From positions 992,001 to 1,056,000 of the forward strand of contig NZ_CP028901.1 of assembly GCF_003058465.1 (NCBI RefSeq): DNA of 64,000 nucleotides, read 5' to 3'. The notes beneath the pieces are model-generated. The model was not told the DNA's origin. It saw only the letters and a list, made by a program, of their open reading frames with translations, and did no database searches. Shown here one piece after another: positions 49,425-58,975 of the stretch (position 1 is its first letter; every line of letters starts with the position of its first letter). Both the position numbers and the translations under genes were made by a program. Source of the DNA: Orrella marina (GTDB lineage Bacteria; Pseudomonadota; Gammaproteobacteria; Burkholderiales; Burkholderiaceae_B).

Positions 49425-51058
49425 GGCAAACGCTCCGAGGAAATGATTGTGCGCCCCGGGTTCTGGCTCAGAACCGCATCAATATAGGCGCCAGGATTGT
49501 CCAGATAACTGGCCGTTCGATCCAGATACTGCATGACCGGGCCGGCCCAGACCGACATGGCAATGGTGACCACGATCAGCAAGGTCACCGGTGCGGCTTC
49601 GCTCACTCGCAGTCGCGGAATGATCAGATTGCTCGAGTTCCAGAACAAACGAACACCGGTGCGAGACAGCGCAATCAGACTCGCAAAACCGGAAAATACG
49701 ACAACACCCATGAAAATCCAGGTGTTGTCGCGCAAGGTGCCGGCATCGGTCTGAAGCGCGGCAGCGATCAGTGTGAACTTGGCCACAAAACCCGATAGGG
49801 GAGGCAGCCCGGCAATGATCAGTGCGCACGCCACAAACGACAGTCCCAGAAATGCCATCACCGCGGGCATGGCTACGCCGACCACGTCGTCGCTCTTGTC
49901 GGCCGCTTTGGGGTCAGTGAGTTTGAATGCCTCCAGACTGACGGCGAGCACCTGTGCACCAAAGCGCTGGGTACGCCCGATCATCTCCAGCAACATGAAA
50001 AACGCACCAAGACCCAGCACCGACGAGATGAGGTAGAACAGGGCCGGACCAGTCAACATCACGCCAGGCATGCCGAGTGCCGCAAACAAGGTGCCCGAGG
50101 ACATGATGGCGCAATAGCTGGCCTGACGCTGCGGGGGCTGGGTGGCAATGACCCCGACCACCCCAAAGCACAGGGTTGCAATGCCGAGCGGAAACATCCA
50201 TTCACCACCAAATCCGGCAGGCGCACCCGTCGGAAGCAACAATGAACCGATCCGCAGCATGGCATACACGCCCACTTTGGTCATAATCATAAACACGGCA
50301 GTCACCGGAGCGGCGGCCGCAGTATACGTCGCGGGTAGCCAGAAGTTCAGTGGCCAGGCAGCCGCCTTGGTCAGAAAGGCAATGCCGAGGATCGCAGCTC
50401 CGGTTTCGAACAACCGTCTGTCTGGCCCGCTCAGTTCACCCGCGCGTGCCGCGAGATCGGCCATGTTCAATGACCCCGCAATGCCATAAATGATCGCCAT
50501 GGCGATGAGCAACAGAAACGACGCCACCAGGTTGACGGCGACATAATGCAGGCCCGCCCGTACACGCTGACGTCCGGAGCCGTGCAATGCCAGTCCATAG
50601 GATGCAGCCAGCAGCACTTCAAAGAAAACGAACAGATTGAACAGATCGCCGGTCAGGAATGCACCGTTCAGACCCATCATCAGGAACAGGAACAGGGGAT
50701 GAAAGTGCACACCTGCGCGATCCCACTTGGTGATGGCGTATAGCCAGGTTGCCAGCCCCAGCACGGAGGTCAGGAGCAGCATGATCGCTGACAACTGGTC
50801 AACAACAGCCACAATGCCAAAGGGTGCCGGCCAGTCACCGAGCAGATAGACACCGACGCCATCGGGCCACGGCCCTGTGACGTAGCCACCCACATAGAGA
50901 AGCAGAGCAATGGCGATAGCGAGCTGAGTCAGAATCGCAACCAGCCCCAGGAGCGTGCGCAATGCGTGGCTGCTATCACGCAACAACAACATGAGCGCCC
51001 CTACCAGCAGCGGGACGATGACAGGGAAGATAGGCAGATGACTCATGAGACCGGTCAC
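49421..51058 (-). CDS. mrpD: Mrp/Pha cation:proton antiporter subunit D
   Basis: 545 aa, related to the NuoN/NuoM proton-pumping subunits of complex I, with about fourteen membrane segments. Landmarks: GDLFNLFVFFEVLLAASYGL with the key charged residue in a helix, FLTKAAAWPLNFWLPATYT (conserved Lys), and PPLSGFVAKFTLI with the family Lys. The normal length and all key regions are present. It overlaps mrpC and mrpE by four bases each. Confidence 0.96.
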   Translation of the reverse strand: MTGLMSHLPIFPVIVPLLVGALMLLLRDSSHALRTLLGLVAILTQLAIAIALLLYVGGYVTGPWPDGVGVYLLGDWPAPFGIVAVVDQLSAIMLLLTSVLGLATWLYAITKWDRAGVHFHPLFLFLMMGLNGAFLTGDLFNLFVFFEVLLAASYGLALHGSGRQRVRAGLHYVAVNLVASFLLLIAMAIIYGIAGSLNMADLAARAGELSGPDRRLFETGAAILGIAFLTKAAAWPLNFWLPATYTAAAAPVTAVFMIMTKVGVYAMLRIGSLLLPTGAPAGFGGEWMFPLGIATLCFGVVGVIATQPPQRQASYCAIMSSGTLFAALGMPGVMLTGPALFYLISSVLGLGAFFMLLEMIGRTQRFGAQVLAVSLEAFKLTDPKAADKSDDVVGVAMPAVMAFLGLSFVACALIIAGLPPLSGFVAKFTLIAAALQTDAGTLRDNTWIFMGVVVFSGFASLIALSRTGVRLFWNSSNLIIPRLRVSEAAPVTLLIVVTIAMSVWAGPVMQYLDRTASYLDNPGAYIDAVLSQNPGRTIISSERLP

Positions 51059-51399
51059 TTGTTGGTCTCCCTTCCATCAACGTGATCGGTTCCGGTCAAG
51101 CCGCGGGCTGCCAGCAGGATCACCAGAAACAATGCCGTGGTCGCAAATGCAATCACGATGGCGGTAAGTACCAGAGCCTGCGGCAACGGATCGGCATAGT
51201 GCGCCACATCAGCAGCCCAGTCGGTATCGATCACCGGCGGAGAGCCCAGCGTGATGCGCCCCATCGCAAAAATGAAAAGATTCACTGCGTAAGAGATCAG
51301 CGACAGTCCAATAATGACCTGAAATGTTCTGGGCCGAAGCAGCAACCAGACTCCCGAACCTGCCAGAACACCGATGGCCAGAGACAGTATCAGTTCCAT
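51055..51399 (-). CDS. mrpC: Mrp/Pha cation:proton antiporter subunit C
   Basis: 114 aa, NuoK-like, three membrane segments (SLAIGVLAGSGVWLLL, VIIGLSLISYAVNLFIF, QALVLTAIVIAFATTALFL). The DPLPQALVLTAIVI motif is characteristic. It starts one base past the mrpA stop and overlaps mrpD by four bases. Confidence 0.96.
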   Translation of the reverse strand: MELILSLAIGVLAGSGVWLLLRPRTFQVIIGLSLISYAVNLFIFAMGRITLGSPPVIDTDWAADVAHYADPLPQALVLTAIVIAFATTALFLVILLAARGLTGTDHVDGRETNK

Positions 51400-51400
51400 G

Positions 51401-54400
51401 TCAGTGCCCTTCCTTCAGATCAGGTGTCGAGCCAGGCGTGGTAGTTGCTGATGACCCAAAAACAGCTTTATCTTCAAGTAACTGAGCGTTGTTGTCTGCA
51501 TTTTTTCTACCAGTCCCGTGGCCGGCATTTCGGCTGGCTTTCAGGCCGTTCTTTCTGCCTCCGCGGTTATCCACTCTGTTTGAGGTCCGACGGTGCACGC
51601 GTATTGACTGGTGCGCGAGTGCAATCAGCATCAGGACCGTGGCACCGATCACCAGCGTGTAGACCCCGATATCGAATAGCAACACCGATGACAAATGAAC
51701 GTGACCGATCAGGGGCAACGCCAGATCCAGTGCGACCGACGACAGGAATGGCTTGGACACCCACCAGACCAGCATGGCGGCGCTACCCGCAGCCAGCAGG
51801 CCAGCACCGAGCAGAGTCTGAGGGTGAAGATTCTGGCGCGACTCCACCCAGATCACACCGCCTACCATGTACTGAATGATGATAGCAGTGGCCATGATGA
51901 GGCCACCGACAAATCCACCGCCAGGCAAATTGTGACCACGAATCAGAAAATAAATCGACACCATGGCGGCCAGCGGTAGCAGCAGTCGTACCAGCACTGA
52001 AGGAATTCGCATCACGCCGTCAGGCAGCAAGGCATCGGTACTCGGCTCACCGAACCGGTCTGACAGGGTGTGATCAGGAACATTGAACTGTCGAGCCTTG
52101 GGTAGTTGCAACGTCTCTGGAGGGGGCCGAAACCGCCTGAGCAGTGCGTAGACCGTGAGCGCGACAATCGCCAGCACGGTGATTTCGCCAAACGTGTCGA
52201 ATGCCCTGAAGTCGACCAGAATCACGTTCACCACATTGGCCCCGCCACCTAGCGGAATGGACTGCTCCACAAAGAAAGATGACACTCCATCAGGCCGTGG
52301 CCGGGTCATGATGGCATAGGCAATCACGGTGAAACCGAGTCCGGCCGCAATCGCCAGAATGAAGTCGCGTGAACGCCGCAAGAACGCAAACACCACATTG
52401 CGGATTGCGGTCTCGTCCTCTCCCTCAACCGGGACCCGCGGTGGCAACCAGCGCAGACCGAGCAGGATCAGCACCATGGTAACCACCTCGACAGTGAGCT
52501 GGGTCAGTGCCAGATCCGGTGCAGACAGCCAGGCAAACGTGATGACCGTACAGAGCCCGGCACCACCCGCAAGCAGCAGCGCAGAAGGGCGATGATACTT
52601 GGCGCGCACCGCGGCACCAATCGCGCAAGCCACGCCGCCAATCCACAGCATGGCAAAGAACGGCTCCGGCGTGGTCCAGACTTCTGGCTTGAGCCACTCA
52701 CCGCGCAACAGCGGTAGCATCGCGACCAGCAGTGTCACAAGCACAAGGATGAACAACTGCACCTGCAGGCGTGGCGACTGGGTCCACTTCAAGACAAATC
52801 CACTAAACCGGTCGAGCCACTCCATTATGGCTTCAAAAACTGCCTCGCCATTGAGGCGGTGAATGAACGGCGTTTTTCCGGGATGAGAATGCTGGCGGGC
52901 TCTGAACAGGTAGAACACTGCAATCCCGCAGACCAGCGCGACAAAGCTCATCAACAAGGGCAGGTTGAGCCCGTGCCAGACCGACAGGCTGTAAACCGGC
53001 GCATTGTCGCCAAGCAAAGCATCGACCGCGGAATGCAGGAACACACCCGGCAGCACCCCTGGAAGCATCCCCACCACCAGGCAGGTCAGCACCAGAATCG
53101 CGCTCGGGATCAGCATCATAAGCGGCGGCTCATGGGGTGCACGCGGCAGGTCCTGCGCAGGCTTGCCAAAAAACACAGTGCGGATGAATCGTAACGAGTA
53201 CGTGACACCGAGGGCGCCTGCAACCACTGCCAGCAAAGGTAAACCCACGCCGACCATGCCATGCTCACTGGCATAGACTGTCTCGGCAAAGAACATCTCT
53301 TTGGAAATGAAACCATTCAGGAGCGGCACCCCCGCCATGGCGGCTGCGGCAACCACTGCCAGCGTGGCCGTGATCGGCATGCTGCGCGCCAGCCCCGACA
53401 GACGCTGCATGTCGCGCGTACCGGTTTCATGATCGACAATCCCCGCCGCCATGAAAAGTGACGCCTTGAAGGTGGCGTGGTTGATGATGTGAAACACCGC
53501 CGCCACCAGCGCGAGCGTGCTGTTCATACCCAGCAGCAACGTGATCAACCCAAGATGACTGATCGTGGAGTAGGCCAGCACGCCCTTCATATCCGTCTGA
53601 AACGTCGCGGCATAAGCGCCAAGCAACAGACTGGCCGCACCGGCAGTACCCAGAATCAACGTCCATTGCGGGGTACCTGACAGAACCGGCCACAGAAGCG
53701 TCAGCAGAAAGACGCCAGCCTTGACCATGGTCGCCGAGTGCAGATAAGCCGAGACAGGAGTGGGTGCAGCCATGGCGTTGGGCAGCCAGACGTGAAATGG
53801 AAACTGCGCGCTTTTTGTGAGTGCGCCCAGGGCAACCAGAATCACGATCGCGGTGTACCACTCATGGTTACGGATGACATCACCGGCTGCGTACACATCG
53901 TCCAGATCGTAGCTACCGACCACATGTCCGAGCATCAGCATGCCCGCAAGCAGACACAAGCCGCCCGCACCAGTGATCGTGAGTGCCATACGAGCCCCAC
54001 GCCTGGCATCAATCCGGTGATGCCAGTAGGCAATCAGCATGAACGAAGACAGACTGGTCAACTCCCAGAAAATCGCCAGCTGCACCAGGTTGCCCGACAT
54101 GACCACACCTAGCATCGAACCCATGAAGGCCAGAAAGAACGCAAAAAAGCGTGCGACCGGATCGTCGGGCGACATGTAGTAGCGTGCGTACAGGGAAATC
54201 AGAGCGCCGAGTATCGTGATGATCATGCCAAACAGCCAGGTAAACCCGTCTAGCCTCAGGCTCAGGTTCACGCCGTGTTCGGGCATCCAGGCCACGCTGG
54301 CGCGCGAGACTTCACCGTCAAGAATGGATGGGAAGTGGCTTGCGAGCAGAACAGCACAGGTCAGTGCGATCATTCCGCCAAGCCATGACTCGAGCTTGCG

Positions 54401-54472
54401 AGCATTCTCGGGCAGGCATGCGGCAACCAGACTTCCCAGAAATGGCAATGCAAGGATCAGAACAAGTGTCAT
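51401..54472 (-). CDS. mrpA: Mrp/Pha antiporter subunit A fused to B
   Basis: 1023 aa. Residues 1 to about 500 are the NuoL-like antiporter core (YMSPDDPVARFFAFFLAFMG, FWELTSLSSFMLIAYW, TKSAQFPFHVWLPNAMAAPT, LLNGFISKEMFFAE). The middle region (about 600-800) has the complex-I-like FAWLSAPDLALTQLTVEVV segment. The final part (about 840-985) is MrpB-like (YFLIRGHNLPGGGFVGGLIM), so no separate mrpB gene is needed, as in Pha-type systems. The last 60-70 residues are a polar, basic tail not typical of the family. First gene of the six-gene operon; the promoter should lie in 54473-54849. Confidence 0.95.
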   Translation of the reverse strand: MTLVLILALPFLGSLVAACLPENARKLESWLGGMIALTCAVLLASHFPSILDGEVSRASVAWMPEHGVNLSLRLDGFTWLFGMIITILGALISLYARYYMSPDDPVARFFAFFLAFMGSMLGVVMSGNLVQLAIFWELTSLSSFMLIAYWHHRIDARRGARMALTITGAGGLCLLAGMLMLGHVVGSYDLDDVYAAGDVIRNHEWYTAIVILVALGALTKSAQFPFHVWLPNAMAAPTPVSAYLHSATMVKAGVFLLTLLWPVLSGTPQWTLILGTAGAASLLLGAYAATFQTDMKGVLAYSTISHLGLITLLLGMNSTLALVAAVFHIINHATFKASLFMAAGIVDHETGTRDMQRLSGLARSMPITATLAVVAAAAMAGVPLLNGFISKEMFFAETVYASEHGMVGVGLPLLAVVAGALGVTYSLRFIRTVFFGKPAQDLPRAPHEPPLMMLIPSAILVLTCLVVGMLPGVLPGVFLHSAVDALLGDNAPVYSLSVWHGLNLPLLMSFVALVCGIAVFYLFRARQHSHPGKTPFIHRLNGEAVFEAIMEWLDRFSGFVLKWTQSPRLQVQLFILVLVTLLVAMLPLLRGEWLKPEVWTTPEPFFAMLWIGGVACAIGAAVRAKYHRPSALLLAGGAGLCTVITFAWLSAPDLALTQLTVEVVTMVLILLGLRWLPPRVPVEGEDETAIRNVVFAFLRRSRDFILAIAAGLGFTVIAYAIMTRPRPDGVSSFFVEQSIPLGGGANVVNVILVDFRAFDTFGEITVLAIVALTVYALLRRFRPPPETLQLPKARQFNVPDHTLSDRFGEPSTDALLPDGVMRIPSVLVRLLLPLAAMVSIYFLIRGHNLPGGGFVGGLIMATAIIIQYMVGGVIWVESRQNLHPQTLLGAGLLAAGSAAMLVWWVSKPFLSSVALDLALPLIGHVHLSSVLLFDIGVYTLVIGATVLMLIALAHQSIRVHRRTSNRVDNRGGRKNGLKASRNAGHGTGRKNADNNAQLLEDKAVFGSSATTTPGSTPDLKEGH

Positions 54473-54621
54473 CAGGCAGTGGGAGGAGTGTAACTGGCGG
54501 AAAGTGGACTAAAACCCACCCAATGATACGATGAAAAAAAACAACTTTAAGGCCAGATGCAACATTTTTTAACGTAGTTTGCGCTGAAAGCGATCGTTTG
54601 ACGACTGCCTGGCATCCATCT

Positions 54622-54650
54622 GCCCATCAGCAGTCACCTCGCTGATGGGC
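54622..54650. repeat. 10-bp perfect hairpin
   Basis: GCCCATCAGC (54622-54631) and GCTGATGGGC (54641-54650) flank a 9-nt loop. There is no T-run on the minus strand, so a terminator role for the upstream gene is uncertain. Confidence 0.65.
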
Positions 54651-54681
54651 TGAGTGGCGTTTCATCCGTCTACAGGCAAGT

Positions 54682-54733
54682 CAGACCATCAGGCCAGACC
54701 ATCAGGCCAGACCATCAGGCCAGACCATCAAGC
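54682..54733. repeat. four tandem 13-bp units
   Basis: CAGACCATCAGGC three times exactly and once with one change (CAGACCATCAAGC), with no gaps. It lies 117 bp past the stop of the ureidoglycolate-lyase-like gene. It has no spacers, so it is not a CRISPR. Confidence 0.9.
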
Positions 54734-54849
54734 CAGCTTTGCTGACTGCACAGGTGCAGGTCAGAGGCCGGGATCTATAAAGCAAAGAATGACAAATCGT
54801 ACACACAGCATAAAAGCACGGCGTGCACCATTCACACCAGTCGCTGCAC

Positions 54850-55398
54850 TCAAGGCCATCTGACCTCGAAAGGCAGAACGTCCACAAACTCCTCATCCGT
54901 AGAGGAGTCGTCACGCCACATGAAGACGGCGAACGGGCCATTGCCCTCCAGCACCGTCAGACCGTGATGCCAGGTATCAGGTCGATAGGTGACCCCTTGC
55001 TGCCCATTTGCAATAAAAGCCTTCGTTTTATCGATATCAGGTCCGGGTCCCTGCGACGCATGCAGATGAGGACTGACTATCACCAGCCATTGAACATCGG
55101 CAACTGGAATAAATGTCTGAGAGGAGTATTCGTGCCGCTCCAGCGTCTTGATGACGAGCGGCGTGTCGGATGGCACAGGCTGTGCCACCATGATCGAGAC
55201 GCTGGGTCTGGCCGTCTGGCGAAGGTTGCCAAGCGCCTGATCGTAATAAGTTCTGCCCGGAGCATGCTCTATGACAATGACCTCACCAAACGGTGCAAAC
55301 ACCTCTGGTGTTAGCGGCTGAGCGACCACAATCCGGGGAACGATCCGGTATTCCCCAGGCCGGGTTGCATCTGGGGAACGGTTGCAAGATTCTGGCAC
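54850..55398 (-). CDS. ureidoglycolate lyase-like protein (AllA family)
   Basis: About 182 aa from a GTG at 55398 that follows GGAGA at 7-nt spacing; the open frame goes on to a TTG at 55497, but that part is not conserved. AllA-like cupin landmarks: QPLTPEVFAPFGEVI, TLERHEYSSQTFIPV, AFIANGQQGVTYRPDTWHHG and AVFMWRDDSSTDEEFVDV. The family splits ureidoglycolate to glyoxylate and urea in allantoin breakdown; many relatives have other or unknown roles. No other purine-degradation genes are nearby. A start within YRIVPRIVVAQPL is also possible. Confidence 0.78.
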   Translation of the reverse strand: MPESCNRSPDATRPGEYRIVPRIVVAQPLTPEVFAPFGEVIVIEHAPGRTYYDQALGNLRQTARPSVSIMVAQPVPSDTPLVIKTLERHEYSSQTFIPVADVQWLVIVSPHLHASQGPGPDIDKTKAFIANGQQGVTYRPDTWHHGLTVLEGNGPFAVFMWRDDSSTDEEFVDVLPFEVRWP

Positions 55399-55758
55399 AG
55401 TGCTGTCTCCATCAGTTTGTGTCGCCCACCTTAGAAGGGCTGGGTATCGCGCATCGCCCGACTCTGCATCCCAAAGCAAATACGGGAAAGCAAACAAAAA
55501 AGAACAAGATAAGCAAGAACAAGATAAGCAAATTTCATGCCTGACCGGCCATATCTGATGTTTCGGAGGTCACTGATGAGATCTTTGTTCCTGAGTGTCG
55601 GGATGCTCTTCAAGCGAACTTTCAATCCAGATGCTTGCATATTGCAAAAAAGACAATAAGCGTTGCCGATTCCGGAAAAGACGTTGCAGCAAGACTTCTA
55701 CACTGGACAAGCATCAAACGCTAACAACAACATCACAATCGGCATGCAGGAGGAGCAT

Positions 55759-56583
55759 ATGGAACACAAACCAGTCCCAACGCAGGACATTGCATCACGC
55801 CTTGTTCTGAACCCATCCACCTTGAAAGGGCGTACCGCCATCGTCACCGGCGGCAGCTCCGGCATTGGCCTGGGCATTGCGCAGGTTTTTGGGCTGCTGG
55901 GCGCGAAGCTGGTCATCGTGGGCAGAAAAGCTGACAAGCTGGATGAGGCCAGGAGCTTGCTGGCCGAAACGGATGCTGAGATTCTGACCATTGCATCCGA
56001 TGTGCGCAGCTATGAGGCAGCCACTGATGTCATGTCAAGGACCATCGAGCACTTCGGTGCCATCGATATTCTGGTGAACAACGCCGCCGGAAACTTTCAT
56101 TGTCCGTTTGAAAAACTCTCGCCCAATGGCTGGAAAGCGGTGATCGATATCGACCTGAACGGCACGTTCAATTATTGCCACGCAGCCTTCGAAGGTCTCA
56201 GGCAATCGACGTTCGGTGGGCGGATTATCAACATCTCTCTGGCGCAGGTGCTCTCGGGATGGCCTGGCAGTGCCCACGCAGCCTCCGCCAAAGCCGGCGT
56301 CACAACGCTGACCAGAAGTCTGGCCGTCGAATGGGGCCCTCATGGCATTCGCGTCAACAACGTCCTGCCTGGCCCGATCGAGAATACCGAAGGCCTTGCA
56401 CGCCTGTATGAGGAACGCGGTCAGGCAGAAAAGGAACTCGAGCGGGTTGCAGTCGGGCACTTCGGGCAAACAGATGATATCGGACAGGCTTGCGCATTTC
56501 TCGCATCAAGTGCCGGGAATTTCATTACAGGCTGCGACATGACCGTTGATGGCGGTCGCTGGCTCAAACGGTCATGGACCTGA
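55759..56583 (+). CDS. SDR-family oxidoreductase, 2,4-dienoyl-CoA-reductase-like
   Basis: 274 aa from the ATG at 55759, which follows the excellent AGGAGGAG at 5-nt spacing (the frame is open 32 codons upstream). NAD(P) site TGGSSGIGLGIA, then LVNNAAGNFHCPFEKL and INISLAQVLSGWPGSAHAAS. The active-site Tyr four residues before Lys in AHAASAKAG is replaced by Ala. This is the pattern of peroxisomal-type dienoyl-CoA reductases (which have HAGSAKA), so lack of Tyr fits the subfamily. The neighbouring acyl-CoA synthetase overlaps its 3' end by 10 bp, which suggests coupled expression and an acyl-CoA substrate. Confidence 0.9.
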   Translation: MEHKPVPTQDIASRLVLNPSTLKGRTAIVTGGSSGIGLGIAQVFGLLGAKLVIVGRKADKLDEARSLLAETDAEILTIASDVRSYEAATDVMSRTIEHFGAIDILVNNAAGNFHCPFEKLSPNGWKAVIDIDLNGTFNYCHAAFEGLRQSTFGGRIINISLAQVLSGWPGSAHAASAKAGVTTLTRSLAVEWGPHGIRVNNVLPGPIENTEGLARLYEERGQAEKELERVAVGHFGQTDDIGQACAFLASSAGNFITGCDMTVDGGRWLKRSWT

Positions 56584-58799
56584 TTGAATCGAGTCACAAC
56601 CATATGTCTTCTCATGATCACTTAACCCCCTTGCCACTCGACATCATGACTCACCCACTTCAGTCCATGCTCAACCCAGGCACCATTGCCGTGGTGGGTG
56701 CCTCTCCAAAACCGGGCTCATTCGGCGGAGCAGTACTCGCTAATCTCGCCCAGCATTTCAGAGGCAAAGTCTGTGCTGTCAATCCTCAGTACAAAGAGAT
56801 CAACGGCTATGCGTGCTATCCAGACCTTCAGGCACTCCCGGAGAAACCAGACTGCGTCTGCATTGCCGTTCCATCGCGAGCCGTTCCCGATGTCCTGCTT
56901 CAGGCTGCAGACTGCGCAATACCCAGTGCCATCATATTCTCGTCAGGGTTTGCGGAGACTGGAACCCCTGAAGGCATCGCCCTGCAGAACAGAATTGCCG
57001 AGATCGCGCGGACACGAGGCATTCGCGTGCTGGGTCCAAACTGCACCGGAATTGTGAATGTTCGATCCGGGGCAAGCTGCAATATCCTGCCTAGCGTCAA
57101 GTTGCTTCCACTGGTACCCGGTGACGTCGGGCTGGTTGGGCAGAGTGGTGCGCTCGGATACGTCGTGTTTCAGGCCATGCACCGCGGAGTTGGCTTTAGC
57201 CACCTGATTTCCACAGGCAATTCTAGCGACGTGGATATCGCCGATCTGATTGACTACTTGATCGATGATCCGCATACCAAGGTAATTGCGACATTGTTTG
57301 AAAGTGTGCCGGACGGTCCCCGCTTGCGTGCGGCGCTGCAACGCGCGTTCGAAGCTGGCAAGCCAGTTGTGGTCTACAAGATCGGGGTGACTCAATCCGG
57401 CCAGAAAGCAGCACTATCGCACTCTGGCATGCTGGCCGGTGACGCCGCAACCTACCAGGCGTTGTTTGCACGAACAGGTGCAATCCAGGTCGACTGTTTT
57501 GAAGCTTTACTAGAAACAGCAGTGTTTTTCGCGCGATCAGGAACTCCGACGATGGACTCAGGCGTGGGCATCATCTCGGGGTCAGGTGGTTCGGTCGTCA
57601 TGGCCGCTGACAAGGCCGATACGTACGGAATCAGCCTGCCAGAACCCCAGCCCGAAACCGCTGCGGCCTTGCGTCAGCGCTTGCCGGCGTTTGCCAGTTT
57701 TGCCAATCCTGCTGACATCACTGCCGAGTCCATCCGTGATGAAGGAATGTACGAAGAGTGCGTGGAGATTTTCGCGGCTGATACCGGGTTTGCAGGGATC
57801 GTGATACTGATGCCATCTGCACATGGAGAACCAGCGATACGTCGCGCGCAAGGTATCAGTGAACTGGCCGGGCGGCTCGAGAAGCCGCTGAGCCTTGTAT
57901 GGATGAACGAATGGTACGAAGGCATTGGATCCCGGGTTTATGACCAGAGTACCACCCTTGCCGTATTTCGATCACTTGACCGGTGCATGAGTGCGTACCG
58001 TCTCTGGTTTGAATACGGGCGCAAAAGGCGTGAACTGGCCAATCAGGAAACGCTCGGCCACACATCAGACCCCACCGAGGGGTTCGACCAGCAAGCAGCC
58101 ACCGGACAAGCCAGGGACTATTTGCAGGGGTTTTCACCTGGGGCATGTCTGACGGAAACGCAGACCCGCCACCTGCTACAGATCTGGGGCATTGTGTGCA
58201 ACGAAGAGGCGCTGTGCACGTCACCCGGGCAAGCGGCCGAGAGCGCATCCCGAATGGGATACCCGGTGGTTGCCAAGATTCAAGCACCGGACATCCAGCA
58301 CAAGTCCGATGTCGGCGGCGTGAAGCTCGCTCTCCAGGACGAACAGGCGGTACGCAAGGCCTACGTCGACATCCTGAACTCGGTATCAGGGCTGGATTTA
58401 CCGAACGGCATTCAGGGCATCAGTATCCAGAAAATGATCGAGCCGGGTGTCGAGATGTTCGTTGGTACCCGTCTCGACCCGGCATTCGGACCCACGATTG
58501 TCTACGGTTTCGGAGGCACGCTGGTGGAAGTTCTCAAAGATGTCGCTGTCAGTCTGGCACCTGTCAGTGCACAGGAAGTGCGTCGAAATCTGGATGGGCT
58601 GAAGATGCGCAAACTTCTTGATGGTGTCCGGGGCGCCAAACCGTGCGACATCGAACATTTCGCTCAACAAGTCGCCAGAGTGTCCGAAATGGCGGCAGCC
58701 CTTGCCGGGGAAATCACCGAGATCGATATTAATCCCATCGTCCTTCACAACAAGGGAGGGGTGGCAATCGATGGTCTGGTGGTCCGGTCTGAGGCATAG
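56574..58799 (+). CDS. NDP-forming acyl-CoA synthetase (acetate-CoA ligase family)
   Basis: 741 aa, single-chain form. CoA-binding domain (TIAVVGASPKPGSFGGAVLA), succinyl-CoA-ligase-like domains (LVGQSGALGYVVFQAM, STGNSSDVDIADLIDYL, and the phospho-His region ALSHSGMLAGDAATYQ) and a C-terminal ATP-grasp domain (GYPVVAKIQAPDIQHKSDVG, FGPTIVYGFGGTLVEVLKDV, EITEIDINPIV). It makes acyl-CoA from an acid and CoA with ATP giving ADP, or runs the reverse way. The ATG at 56574 lies inside the preceding SDR gene (10-bp overlap); ATGs at 56604 or 56646 are alternatives, the last nearest to the usual family start. The acid is unknown. Confidence 0.92.
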   Translation: MDLIESSHNHMSSHDHLTPLPLDIMTHPLQSMLNPGTIAVVGASPKPGSFGGAVLANLAQHFRGKVCAVNPQYKEINGYACYPDLQALPEKPDCVCIAVPSRAVPDVLLQAADCAIPSAIIFSSGFAETGTPEGIALQNRIAEIARTRGIRVLGPNCTGIVNVRSGASCNILPSVKLLPLVPGDVGLVGQSGALGYVVFQAMHRGVGFSHLISTGNSSDVDIADLIDYLIDDPHTKVIATLFESVPDGPRLRAALQRAFEAGKPVVVYKIGVTQSGQKAALSHSGMLAGDAATYQALFARTGAIQVDCFEALLETAVFFARSGTPTMDSGVGIISGSGGSVVMAADKADTYGISLPEPQPETAAALRQRLPAFASFANPADITAESIRDEGMYEECVEIFAADTGFAGIVILMPSAHGEPAIRRAQGISELAGRLEKPLSLVWMNEWYEGIGSRVYDQSTTLAVFRSLDRCMSAYRLWFEYGRKRRELANQETLGHTSDPTEGFDQQAATGQARDYLQGFSPGACLTETQTRHLLQIWGIVCNEEALCTSPGQAAESASRMGYPVVAKIQAPDIQHKSDVGGVKLALQDEQAVRKAYVDILNSVSGLDLPNGIQGISIQKMIEPGVEMFVGTRLDPAFGPTIVYGFGGTLVEVLKDVAVSLAPVSAQEVRRNLDGLKMRKLLDGVRGAKPCDIEHFAQQVARVSEMAAALAGEITEIDINPIVLHNKGGVAIDGLVVRSEA

Positions 58800-58975
58800 G
58801 CATTCTTGGACAAACCACATTATGAACGCCCGGGATCAGTCTTCAGGATTCAGACACCCTCAGTCCACCGATCCTTAAATCTGAAATTTCATTTAGAACG
58901 ATCAATCAGGCAGCTTTCTTCATACCCGATTTCTTGCTTACACGTTTGCACTACACAACCACAATGGAGACAACC

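Larger units (their letters stand above)
54473..54849. other. spacer between mrpA and the ureidoglycolate-lyase-like gene
   Basis: Both flanking genes read leftwards. The spacer has the hairpin 54622-54650 and the 13-bp repeats 54682-54733. A promoter for the mrp operon is expected near 54500-54600, where the minus strand has an A/T-rich stretch with a TATCAT-like box, but the -35 box is weak. Confidence 0.5.

Noticed and set aside
54682..54733. CRISPR-like array
   Set aside because: Units of 13 bp touch each other with no spacers, and no cas gene is in the window.
55399..55497. N-terminal extension of the AllA-like protein from a TTG start
   Set aside because: The extension is not conserved and lacks a good ribosome-binding site; a GTG at 55398 fits better.
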